Shown: piece after piece, positions 24,645 through 32,002 of the stretch | Numbering within the stretch: position 1 is the first letter of the stretch | Layout of the letters: every line of letters begins with the position of its first letter | Assembly (NCBI GenBank): GCA_013203475.1 | Contig: JABMNV010000035.1 | Span: forward strand, 1-37,220 | Source of the DNA: Acidobacteriota bacterium | Lineage (GTDB): Bacteria > Acidobacteriota > Vicinamibacteria > Vicinamibacterales > SCN-69-37 | DNA length: 37,220 nt | Reading direction: 5' to 3' | Made by a program: the position numbers and the translations under genes | Notes under the pieces: model-generated | Told to the model about the DNA's origin: nothing | Seen by the model: only the letters and a program-made list of their open reading frames with translations | The model's database searches: none

Positions 24645-25211
24645 CTAGCCGGAAGCACGTTGAGACCACCAGAACAGGCTGATGGTTCGCCGGCGCTGGG
24701 GACCAGTCACCCGCGAGACCTGATGCCATGCGGTGTCGGACGTGGCAAACAACGCCACCCGGCCACGGACCGGCAACGCCTGCTCTGTCACTGCTCGCGG
24801 GCCTGGATCGAGCATCTGCAACGCCCCGCCACACTCGGGCTGCCAGTCATCCACAAACAGGATCGCATTCGCAACGCGTGCCCAACCTGTCAGCGGATGC
24901 ACGGCCCCGTCCAGATGAGCGGACAGCAATCCCCCTGGGGGATGGGAATGCAGCCCGGCCCCATGCAGATCGAGATCCGGGAAACAGTCATCCGACACCC
25001 CCAGCAATTCGACCACTGGCAGCTTCAACAACTCCGCCACCGCCAGCTTGGCCGCTGCCGGCAGGCGGTCGGGATCTTTGGTGGCGAATTTGTCCGACGT
25101 GTCATCCCGGTACCGATGCCAGTACGGCCAGTCGTCCCGTGGCCACGTGGCGGCGACAGCGTTCAACAACGTCGATGGAATTACTCCATCAATGGTTTTG
25201 ATCAGATTCAC
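24645..25211 (-). CDS. 2OG-Fe(II) dioxygenase (prolyl-4-hydroxylase-like)
   Basis: About 188 residues from GTG 25211, whose codon overlaps the TGA of the upstream methyltransferase (GTGA). The double-stranded beta-helix iron site is visible: HLD in LLSAHLDGAVHP supplies the H-x-D pair, the distal His is in TSDTAWHQVSRV and the 2-oxoglutarate-binding Arg in QRRRTISLFWW. Small free-standing enzymes of this type hydroxylate proteins, sugars or small molecules. In a neighbouring frame the last part would read ASLRDRAEFLTKE before a TGA near 24609, a more natural ending, so a small frameshift near 24655 is possible; the catalytic part is unaffected. Confidence 0.75.
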   Translation of the reverse strand: MNLIKTIDGVIPSTLLNAVAATWPRDDWPYWHRYRDDTSDKFATKDPDRLPAAAKLAVAELLKLPVVELLGVSDDCFPDLDLHGAGLHSHPPGGLLSAHLDGAVHPLTGWARVANAILFVDDWQPECGGALQMLDPGPRAVTEQALPVRGRVALFATSDTAWHQVSRVTGPQRRRTISLFWWSQRASG

Positions 25212-26032
25212 AGCAGCCCCCGAAACACCATGCCCCACGCTTCCACGGCCCCATCGTCCCGATGCCACTCCAGGCCGTACCGTCCGAAGAATGCAATCCA
25301 TTCGTCCCGTGACTTCAGATTGCAGTGTCCCCACTCCGCATCGAACGCGTCCGCGTGTGGCGTGCTGGTGAAATAGAACCACTTGCACTGTCCGGCCAGT
25401 TGCCGACAGATCGGGTCCAACTGCTGGTCAGTCAGATGCTCGAACACTTCCACCGTGACGATGCAGTCCACGGGCGATTCAATCTGAAAGTCCTGCAGGT
25501 CCGCCAGCAGATACGACAGGGGTTCAACGCCCTGCGACAACGCGAAGTCCCGAGCGTACTGATTGCGATCAATTCCCACCGCCTGCAGGCCCGCCGCTTT
25601 GGCCTCCAACAGGAACGGCCCGAGACCGCTGCCGAGTTCCAGCACAGTCGCACAGCCCATTCGACGGACCTCCGCCGCCAACCGGCCGTGGATCTGGCAT
25701 AACTCCGCCCACTTGGCCCCGGTGAATTCCCTCGCGACCTCCATCCGAAAGAAGCCGAGATCGGATTGCAGAATCTGCTGCTCCCACCGCTCGACTTCCG
25801 CCTGTTCGTACAAGTGCTGGCAGTCGTCGCCGAACAGACACGCCACGGCCGCTGCCGGAAACAACCCCGCTGGCCACGCTTCCACCTGGCCCGTGAAATT
25901 CGGATGCAACCGACACCAGTTCTGGTTTTGAAACACGTCCGCATTGCGGAACCAAAAGAACGTCCCCGAATAGTGCCAGTGCCAATTGCGGATCAGATCA
26001 AAATCAGCGTACCTTTTGAAACTGCCTGCCAT
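25208..26032 (-). CDS. SAM-dependent methyltransferase, C-terminal part of a frameshifted two-domain protein
   Basis: From ATG 26032 about 274 residues. The first 100 (including NWHWHYSGTFFWFRNADVF and EAWPAGLFPA) resemble the end of a glycosyltransferase-like domain; the S-G-T-x-F-W-F-R block recalls RgpF-type proteins. From about residue 115 a class I methyltransferase follows: TVLELGSGLGPFLLEAKAAG (SAM loop), VGIDRNQYARDFA and DCIVTVEVFEHL. The start of the frame is not natural: the reading frame upstream continues one base out of register into the next entry, and joining them gives one protein of about 480 residues. The TGA overlaps the dioxygenase start. It may glycosylate or methylate a surface or phage structure; substrate unknown. 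Confidence 0.7.
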   Translation of the reverse strand: MAGSFKRYADFDLIRNWHWHYSGTFFWFRNADVFQNQNWCRLHPNFTGQVEAWPAGLFPAAAVACLFGDDCQHLYEQAEVERWEQQILQSDLGFFRMEVAREFTGAKWAELCQIHGRLAAEVRRMGCATVLELGSGLGPFLLEAKAAGLQAVGIDRNQYARDFALSQGVEPLSYLLADLQDFQIESPVDCIVTVEVFEHLTDQQLDPICRQLAGQCKWFYFTSTPHADAFDAEWGHCNLKSRDEWIAFFGRYGLEWHRDDGAVEAWGMVFRGLL

Positions 26033-26649
26033 CGGGAACGACTCAACGCCTGATGGACCGCGTCCCAATCGTCCAGGCACGTCCGGTACATCATTGATGC
26101 CCAACGCAATGTCAAATGCCCGTCCGTGGACCGCATCCCCTTGGCATGCGCGAAGAACGTGACGTCGTCCGGTCCGCGTGGGATCGTCAGCATCAACGGC
26201 AGGAACGTCTGACCTTCCACTAGCAATGCACACCCGCCATCGTCGCTGATCAGGTTCCCTGGCTCGCCGATCATGGGTTGGTTGGCGACCTCAAACCAAT
26301 TGTCGATCCGCACCCCGGCAAACATCGCCTCCACGTCCGCCAGCGTGGCGGTGTCTCCGTCCGTGGCAACACCGATCGACCGAACCCCGTCAAACATCTC
26401 GATCCGGGCAATCAACTGACGACAGTTCCACCGCCAGTTGTCGGATCGACTGTGCGGGTAAATGTGATACAGCAGATGCCGCGTCGGCTCGCGCGTGAAC
26501 GCCGCGGGAGTCACAATCGGCGGATCGTCGGGCGTTGGTCGCGGAGCCAAATCCACATGTGGACACAAGGCGCGATAGGCCGCCCGATGTGCCTTACTGG
26601 CTGCATCCACGACAAACACCGAACGAGGTTGAGCCAATGACATTCTCAT
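25993..26649 (-). CDS. glycosyltransferase-like N-terminal part of the same frameshifted protein
   Basis: 218 residues. ATG 26649 overlaps the stop of an upstream gene stump (ATGA). The chain has alternating strands and helices as in GT-A folds, a HLLYHIYPHSRSDNWRWNC block, and the conserved-looking DDVTFFAHAKGMRS. The C-terminal run SRSRWQAVSKGTLILI is out of frame: adding one T in AGTCGTTCCCG near 26034-26040 turns it into SRFPMAGSFKRYADFD, which flows into the methyltransferase entry. I know this sequence style from uncharacterised planctomycete proteins; a sugar-transfer role is an inference from fold-like blocks. Confidence 0.62.
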   Translation of the reverse strand: MRMSLAQPRSVFVVDAASKAHRAAYRALCPHVDLAPRPTPDDPPIVTPAAFTREPTRHLLYHIYPHSRSDNWRWNCRQLIARIEMFDGVRSIGVATDGDTATLADVEAMFAGVRIDNWFEVANQPMIGEPGNLISDDGGCALLVEGQTFLPLMLTIPRGPDDVTFFAHAKGMRSTDGHLTLRWASMMYRTCLDDWDAVHQALSRSRWQAVSKGTLILI

Positions 26650-26755
26650 TTGTGATCACCCACCATCATCAGAAAAAACGCGGCGTTCGTCCCGACTTGG
26701 CCACCGGGGCCGGTCCCACCGCCTCCGCCCACACCGCTCCCAAACTCACAGGTCC
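26641..26755 (-). pseudogene. 3' stump of a glycine-rich island gene
   Basis: In the frame ending at TGA 26648-26646 the minus strand reads FGSGVGGGGGTGPGGQVGTN followed by AAFFLMMVGDHK and the stop, which overlaps the next gene's ATG. A Gly-rich tail followed by a natural-looking end suggests the last 35 residues of a larger protein. Upstream the frame closes within a few codons, at the edge of the transposase remnant, so the rest was lost or displaced. Confidence 0.5.
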
Positions 26756-26756
26756 T

Positions 26757-27122
26757 TCACCGACCGATGGCGTACGACACGGGCTTGCCACGCGTCGTTA
26801 TCTGATTCAGGAGGTTGCATGCGAGGACGGCCTCCGTCCCCTGCCGTGCTGGCCTGCGGGCTCGCAGGCCCCCTCCGATGATCGACTTGTACCGGAAGCA
26901 CGCGTTCTCCACCCGGGCCTGCCGATGATAGTCCGTCGTCTTCTTCCAGCGACGCCGTCCCATCTCCCGGACCGCCTCGATCACGCCCACACGGGCGACC
27001 CCGAGATGCAGCTTCTTCCAGCCTCTCCTCCCCCGTCCTCCATGTTTCGCCGCGGCCCATTCACCTTCGTCCACGATCGAGAGTCCGGTACTGTCGATGA
27101 TCGGCGTTGTTGCACGAATCAT
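26757..27122 (-). mobile_element. IS5-type transposase remnant with internal deletion
   Basis: 121 residues of an IS5-group DDE transposase. Present are IDSTGLSIVDEGEWAAAKHG with one catalytic Asp, KLHLGV, and RQARVENACFRYKSIIG with the catalytic Glu, then the usual C-terminus TEAVLACNLLNQI. Missing are the N-terminal half and, between KLHLGV and VREMGRRRWKK, the roughly 70-residue part with the second Asp, yet the join keeps the frame. The element is therefore inactive. I could not identify terminal inverted repeats with certainty. It borders the truncated end of the acquired island. Confidence 0.85.
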
Positions 27123-27267
27123 AACTAACCCGCACGATGCCCACCTGCCCAGCCGGGCTGCGGGCTCGAAGGCCCGTTCAGCTAATCCGCCGGCGCAGGG
27201 GATTCATACAACAACGCCGCTGATCGGAGTGCCGCTCACGTGCTCACGCGCACCAGGGCACGCGCGT

Positions 27268-29724
27268 TCACCCCACGGGGATCCGAAAAATCGTGGCGCT
27301 CGCTGGTGCCACGTCCAGCGCCGTCGGCACGCCAGTCACGCGCTGTTCGACAAATCGCACCGCTGGCGCCTTGCCCGGTTCGTTGTACGCCATGTCGTCC
27401 TCGGCGGTGAGCACCCACGCTGTGCCCTGCGCCGCCAGCCGCGCGCCTTCGACGCGAAACGCCAGCCGCTGCGTCTCGAACGTCGGGTTGACGACGGATA
27501 TCGTCAGCGCCGTCCTGTCCGCGGTCCACGCCACGGCCACGTCGAGCGGCTCGGGCGCGCCGGTAATTTCCACCGGAATCGTCCCAAAGTGCCGCCGGTA
27601 CATCACCAGCGCGACGCCCGTGGAGTCGAGTACGGCCGCGGTCTTGCTGGTCTTGATCGCCCCAATCACGTTGACCGTCTGCGCGTAGTTGGCCATCGCG
27701 ATCACGTCGGTCTGTCGGCTGTACTCGTTGATCCCGGCCGCGATGCCCAGCGCATCGCGCAGGAAATAGCGGGTGCCCAGCTCGCCGAACACGTGCGGCC
27801 CGTACCAGTAGTTCCACTCGTCGATCGCCACGCGGATGTTGCGGCCCTGCATCTGCGGAATCGTCCGCACGTACTCGCGATGGGCGTCGGCAATCGCGCG
27901 AATGGCGTCACCGATCTGCCGCACGTGCGTCAGCAGCCCGCCCCCGTGCCAGTCCTGCCGATAGAAGTGTTTGCTGTTGAGGTGAATGTAGTCGGCGCCC
28001 TGCGCCAGCAGTTGCCGGTCCCAGTCGCTGCTCGGACGCACCGCTTCGCCCGACGCGACAAGCAGGAGGGAGGGGTCGACCTTGAGCAGCGCCTGTGAAA
28101 ACGTATTGTGCCGGGTGACGAACTCCTCGATCGGCACATTCCCCAGTTGCCAGTCGCCGGACATCTCGTTGCCGACCGCCCAGTACCTGGAACCCCACGG
28201 ATCGCGCCGCCCGTGCTGCGCGCGCAGCCTGCCCATCGGCGTGTCCGGTCCGCCATTGACGTACTCCACCTGCTGCGCCGCCGATGCGGCGTTCCCCAGA
28301 CCCGCGTTGACCGCGATGAACGGCTGGGCGTTCACCTCGCGAAGGAACTCGAAGAACTCGTGGGTACCGAAGTCGTTGTGCTCGATGCCGGTCCATGCCG
28401 GATTCTTCCGCGGCGGCCGCTTGTCGCGGTCGCCGATCCCGTCCTTCCAGTCGTACCCACTGACGAAATTCCCGCCAGGCCAGCGATAGATCGGCGCATC
28501 GAGCTGCTTCAGCAGATCGAGCGTGTCGCGCCGCATGCCGTTGATGTTGTCGGCGGGCATGAGCGACGCCGTGCCCACCCGGAACGTGCCGCGGCCCCGG
28601 CCGACGATCTGGAATCGCGCGTCGTCACTCGCCGCGCCCGCACGAAACGCCAGCGCATGTTTCTCGAATGCCGGCGTGAGTGTGTCGATCGTCACCACCT
28701 GCCGATCGTTCGGCCCGCTGCCCCAGATCACACTCAGGTCGACCGGCGCGGCGGAGGCATCACCCGCGAGAAATACATAGCCGACGTAGCCCCTGCCCGC
28801 CACCACGCCGAGCCCTGGCTGGGCGATTCCGCGCGGCTCGCCACCTGTGCTCAGATCCACCTGCGGGGTGTGCTCTCCCACAAACGCGCCTGCGGTCGCC
28901 ATCGTCACCGCGCCCGCGTCACCCACCGCCTGCCACGGCGACGGCACGTGCTCGCGATCGCGCCGGGTCTCGCCGACGGCCGAATAGAACTTGCGGTCCT
29001 CGAGCATCTCCGCCCAGATCCCGCCATAGATGCTTCGCCCGAGATGTTCGATGAACTGCCCGTAGATCAGGTCGGGCATCGGCTCGCGTGTGGTGGCGGC
29101 GTGGATGACGACATCGGGCCTCAACTCACGAGCCGCGATCAGTTCAAGCGTCAGGTCGTCGAACCATCCTTTACCAGCTGCCACTTCGGGCTCGCCGGGC
29201 GCGCGTCGCCCTCGCTGGCCGCCCAGGGTGGCTGCCAGAATGAAGCTGTCCTGCCCCTCGGTGTCGAACGTCATGTCCACACGCGTCCAGTCCGTCGTGC
29301 CCGTGATTCTCTGCCCAGCGGACGTCACCGTCACGCCGCCGCGCAGCTCGAATCTCGCGCCCCAATCGTCGCCGGTCGGCACATCTTCGGTCTTGATCCA
29401 CCCGCTGAGCCTGTAGCTGGCGTACGGCCGGACCAGCGTCTTGTTGGTCCACGTAACGCGCGCCGCGGCCACCATCAGGCTGCGCTCGCCGGCGTGCGAC
29501 GTGTCTGACGCCATCTTCGCTCCCGGCGTCGTGTCGGGCCGCGGGCGCGGCTCCATGATCCACTGCGCGGGCCGCCCGTCTGGCTCCAGCAACTCCGCCG
29601 ACGGATTCACGATCGCGCCCACCGGCTGGCGCGGCCCCTGCGTGCCGCCGGATGTCGCGCCGCCAGCGGACACGGACACCACAGTCAGCAAAACCCCTAC
29701 AGTTATCGATCGGCTGAACATCAT
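27268..29724 (-). CDS. GH51-type alpha-L-arabinofuranosidase, secreted
   Basis: Hydrolyses terminal arabinofuranosyl residues of arabinan or arabinoxylan. From ATG 29724, behind AGAGAGGTGG, the product has 818 residues. An N-terminal signal peptide (1-24) precedes a carbohydrate-binding-like beta domain (about 35-190, GWFDDLTLELI at its end). The catalytic barrel follows from IYGQFIEHLGRSIYGGIW. The acid/base Glu is in VGNEMSGDW (near 518) and the nucleophile Glu in IDEWNYWYGP (near 634). The C-terminal beta domain (about 690-818) ends the protein. The frame is open upstream to 30021 but that part overlaps a plus-strand gene remnant and lacks a signal. No sugar transporter is nearby. Confidence 0.9.
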   Translation of the reverse strand: MMFSRSITVGVLLTVVSVSAGGATSGGTQGPRQPVGAIVNPSAELLEPDGRPAQWIMEPRPRPDTTPGAKMASDTSHAGERSLMVAAARVTWTNKTLVRPYASYRLSGWIKTEDVPTGDDWGARFELRGGVTVTSAGQRITGTTDWTRVDMTFDTEGQDSFILAATLGGQRGRRAPGEPEVAAGKGWFDDLTLELIAARELRPDVVIHAATTREPMPDLIYGQFIEHLGRSIYGGIWAEMLEDRKFYSAVGETRRDREHVPSPWQAVGDAGAVTMATAGAFVGEHTPQVDLSTGGEPRGIAQPGLGVVAGRGYVGYVFLAGDASAAPVDLSVIWGSGPNDRQVVTIDTLTPAFEKHALAFRAGAASDDARFQIVGRGRGTFRVGTASLMPADNINGMRRDTLDLLKQLDAPIYRWPGGNFVSGYDWKDGIGDRDKRPPRKNPAWTGIEHNDFGTHEFFEFLREVNAQPFIAVNAGLGNAASAAQQVEYVNGGPDTPMGRLRAQHGRRDPWGSRYWAVGNEMSGDWQLGNVPIEEFVTRHNTFSQALLKVDPSLLLVASGEAVRPSSDWDRQLLAQGADYIHLNSKHFYRQDWHGGGLLTHVRQIGDAIRAIADAHREYVRTIPQMQGRNIRVAIDEWNYWYGPHVFGELGTRYFLRDALGIAAGINEYSRQTDVIAMANYAQTVNVIGAIKTSKTAAVLDSTGVALVMYRRHFGTIPVEITGAPEPLDVAVAWTADRTALTISVVNPTFETQRLAFRVEGARLAAQGTAWVLTAEDDMAYNEPGKAPAVRFVEQRVTGVPTALDVAPASATIFRIPVG

Positions 29725-29826
29725 CCGCCACCTCTCTTGCCTGCATTGTGTCCGATTGGCGGCCCTGGCACCCGTGGTGAACGTCGCCCTGCATTCGCGG
29801 CACGCAGTCAAGGTAGGCTTTTCCAT

Positions 29827-30000
29827 ATGACTGCTGAGTTCCCAAAGGGTGTGGCCCTGCCAAGTCTTGAGAAACAGTGGAGCATTGGCATCTACACGGG
29901 CGCCGACCCGCTGACGCTCGAGGCCCCACGGGGGCTCGTCAATCCTGTGGTCACGGCCCGACACGTCACCGACGCCGCGCATCGTCTCGACACGATGAAA
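29827..30000 (+). pseudogene. N-terminal stump of a glycosidase-like (GH43/GH130-style) gene
   Basis: From ATG 29827 the translation KQWSIGIYTGADPLTLEA followed by LVNPVVTARHVTD resembles the first 50 residues of beta-propeller glycosidase-like proteins of the five-bladed type. After about residue 55 the likeness ends and the frame runs into unrelated sequence. No downstream part is present, so this is a truncated remnant. Confidence 0.5.
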
Positions 30001-30201
30001 GAACGGTCGAGTGTCCGGCACTTCGCCTACGCTGTTCCTGTGAGCCGTCTCTCACGCGACCTCGCCACCCAAGCCTGGAACTGGTCTCATGGGAGGGATG
30101 TTGCGCGAAGCTCATCCAGAATCGGACCGTGAAGCACGGCTTCCAGGCGCGCAAGTGCTCGTGCGCTTCGTTTCCGTGAGCCTGACGGAACAGACACGAC
30201 G

Positions 30202-30333
30202 ATGGCGTTTCCTGCCAGGTACTTCGACGGTGTCGGGACCACGGCGTGGACACCTGACGGACGCTCACTGGTCGCGGGTACCTTTAATGCCGAGACGCTG
30301 AACGACATCTCGCTGATGCCTCTCGACGGACCG
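30202..30333 (+). pseudogene. WD40-like (PD40) beta-propeller fragment
   Basis: One frame reads AWTPDGRSLVAGTFNAETLN followed by DISLMPLDGPR, a single PD40 blade as found in TolB-like proteins or in the sensor part of acidobacterial protein kinases. There is no start context or continuation. It overlaps, in antisense, the last 20 or so codons of the amidase gene, showing that the amidase 3' end runs into debris. Confidence 0.45.
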
Positions 30334-31917
30334 CGAGTCGACCGGCGCGAAGGGGGCAAAAATCGGCGGCGCGAGGACGGGCGGACGCCGGTGGCGGGTG
30401 GCCTGTTCGTAGGCGTAGCTCAGTCGCATGAGCAGCGGTTCCGACCAGGCGCGGCCCAGAAGCGACAACCCCAGCGGTAATTCTTCTGTTGAGAAGCCCA
30501 TTGGCACGGTCAGTGCCGGAAAGCCCGCAGAGCTTGAGAATCGCAACGACTGCCCGGCTTCCTGCACATCGATGTGGTTAATGAACTGCGGAAGTTGACT
30601 CCAGGTCGGGTAAATCAAGACATCCAGTTGCTGACGATCCATCGCCGCAGACAGTGCCCCAGCCACGGCCTCGCGGTACGCCGCATTGGCCTCGCAGGCC
30701 TTGCTGCCTGGACCTTCCGAAGCGGCCTGCTGCCTCGCCCGCATGTCTTCGTCGACGGAGGGGTCATACCGTCCACTGGCGAGGATCTCCGCCAGGCTAT
30801 GCACCGGCACCAGATCCCCTTGGCTCTTGAGGTAGTCGTTCAGGTCGTACTTGAGTCCCTGGCAACGCTCGGCGATGGGCGACGGCTTCACATTCTCGAG
30901 CGATACCGAGTCCGCGACGTCCACGCCCAAGCTCTTCAGATCGGCAATCGCACGCGCGAAGACCCTGGCCACCTGGGAATCCACCTTGAGCGGGCCGCCT
31001 TGATAGGCCTGGCGCAGCACACCAACCCGCATGCCGGTTGGCACGTCACCCAAGTTGCTCCGCACGTGCGGTGGGTTGGACAGTTGCCGGAAGGCCTCTG
31101 TCGCCGGATCGCTCGGATCCCACCCAGCGAGGGCGTCCAACACGGCAGCGGCGTCCGCGATCGTGCGCGCCATGGGACCGGTCACATCCGACAGGAGGTC
31201 GAGCGGGATCACACCGGTGCGGCTCGTCAGCCCCATGGTCGGACGGACGCCGACGATCGACGCGTGCGACGCGGGCCCTCGCACGGAGTTACCGGTATCG
31301 GTGCCGAGGCCTACGAGGCCGAAGTTGGCGGATATGGCGACCGCAACACCGCCGCTCGATCCGGCGGGCACCCGGTCGAGCTCGTAGGGGTTCTTCGTAC
31401 GGCCCTGAATCCGATTCACCGTGGTGAGAGCATTGAGAGCCAAGTCCGACATCGAGGCCTTGGCCAGAATCAGGGCGCCCGCCGCCTTCAGCCTGGTGAT
31501 GGCGGTGGCATCGCGTCCAGGGATAAACCCCTTCAACGCCAGCGACCCGCCCGTGGTCTCCCACCCCAGTGTCTCAATGTTGTCTTTGACGATCACGGGA
31601 ACACAATGCAGCGGCCCGGACAGCCCTTCTTCGGCGAACAGGCGATCCAGTCGATCGGCTTCTTCCACGGCGTCCGGATTGATGCTGGCAATCGCGTTCA
31701 GATGCGGACCGTCCTGGTCGAACGCCGCAATGCGAGAAAGATAGCGCTCGACAAGCGTATGGCATGTCAGGTCACCGTTCTTGAAGGCCGAATGCACTTG
31801 CGCAATCGTGGCCTCTTCCACAGAAAAGACGAGCTCGCCCGCAGTCTCCGCCCTGGGACTGGCGGAAAGCCAGACCGACACGGCAACGGCCGCGACAACG
31901 AAGTACCGGGAACTCAC
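30265..31917 (-). CDS. amidase signature family protein, exported
   Basis: Amidohydrolase of the Ser-cisSer-Lys type, 550 residues. An N-terminal hydrophobic signal (about 1-24) predicts export. The catalytic Lys is in VIVKDNIETLGWETTGGS; the Gly/Ser-rich signature is PAGSSGGVAVAISANFGLVG followed by GTDTGNSVRGPASHASIVG, which holds the cis-Ser and nucleophile Ser. Domain order and length suit GatA-like secreted amidases. The C-terminal 40 residues after HRRPP are unlike the family and are partly antisense to a PD40 fragment, so the natural stop may have been lost. Substrate unknown; peptide amides or aryl amides are possible. Its start is divergent from the FAD oxidoreductase genes. Confidence 0.88.
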   Translation of the reverse strand: MSSRYFVVAAVAVSVWLSASPRAETAGELVFSVEEATIAQVHSAFKNGDLTCHTLVERYLSRIAAFDQDGPHLNAIASINPDAVEEADRLDRLFAEEGLSGPLHCVPVIVKDNIETLGWETTGGSLALKGFIPGRDATAITRLKAAGALILAKASMSDLALNALTTVNRIQGRTKNPYELDRVPAGSSGGVAVAISANFGLVGLGTDTGNSVRGPASHASIVGVRPTMGLTSRTGVIPLDLLSDVTGPMARTIADAAAVLDALAGWDPSDPATEAFRQLSNPPHVRSNLGDVPTGMRVGVLRQAYQGGPLKVDSQVARVFARAIADLKSLGVDVADSVSLENVKPSPIAERCQGLKYDLNDYLKSQGDLVPVHSLAEILASGRYDPSVDEDMRARQQAASEGPGSKACEANAAYREAVAGALSAAMDRQQLDVLIYPTWSQLPQFINHIDVQEAGQSLRFSSSAGFPALTVPMGFSTEELPLGLSLLGRAWSEPLLMRLSYAYEQATRHRRPPVLAPPIFAPFAPVDSRSVERHQRDVVQRLGIKGTRDQ

Positions 31918-32002
31918 AACACTTACTCCTGAGTCGCATACGCTCCCGGTCGGGCCGGTGTTTCACAACCTTCTGGATCCTTGGCTCTCCAGACCTCATA
32001 CA

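Noticed and set aside
26850-27180. Similar CTGCGGGCTCG(C/A)AGGCC motifs at 26862 and 27160 as IS terminal repeats
   Set aside because: The first is inside the coding part of the transposase and both are in the same orientation; likely chance in high-GC DNA.
28108-29508. Open frame of 466 codons on the plus strand inside the GH51 gene
   Set aside because: Arg/His-rich antisense shadow; the GH51 frame holds both catalytic Glu motifs.
30574-31932. Open frame of 452 codons on the plus strand opposite the amidase
   Set aside because: Antisense shadow; the amidase frame has the full signature and a signal peptide.
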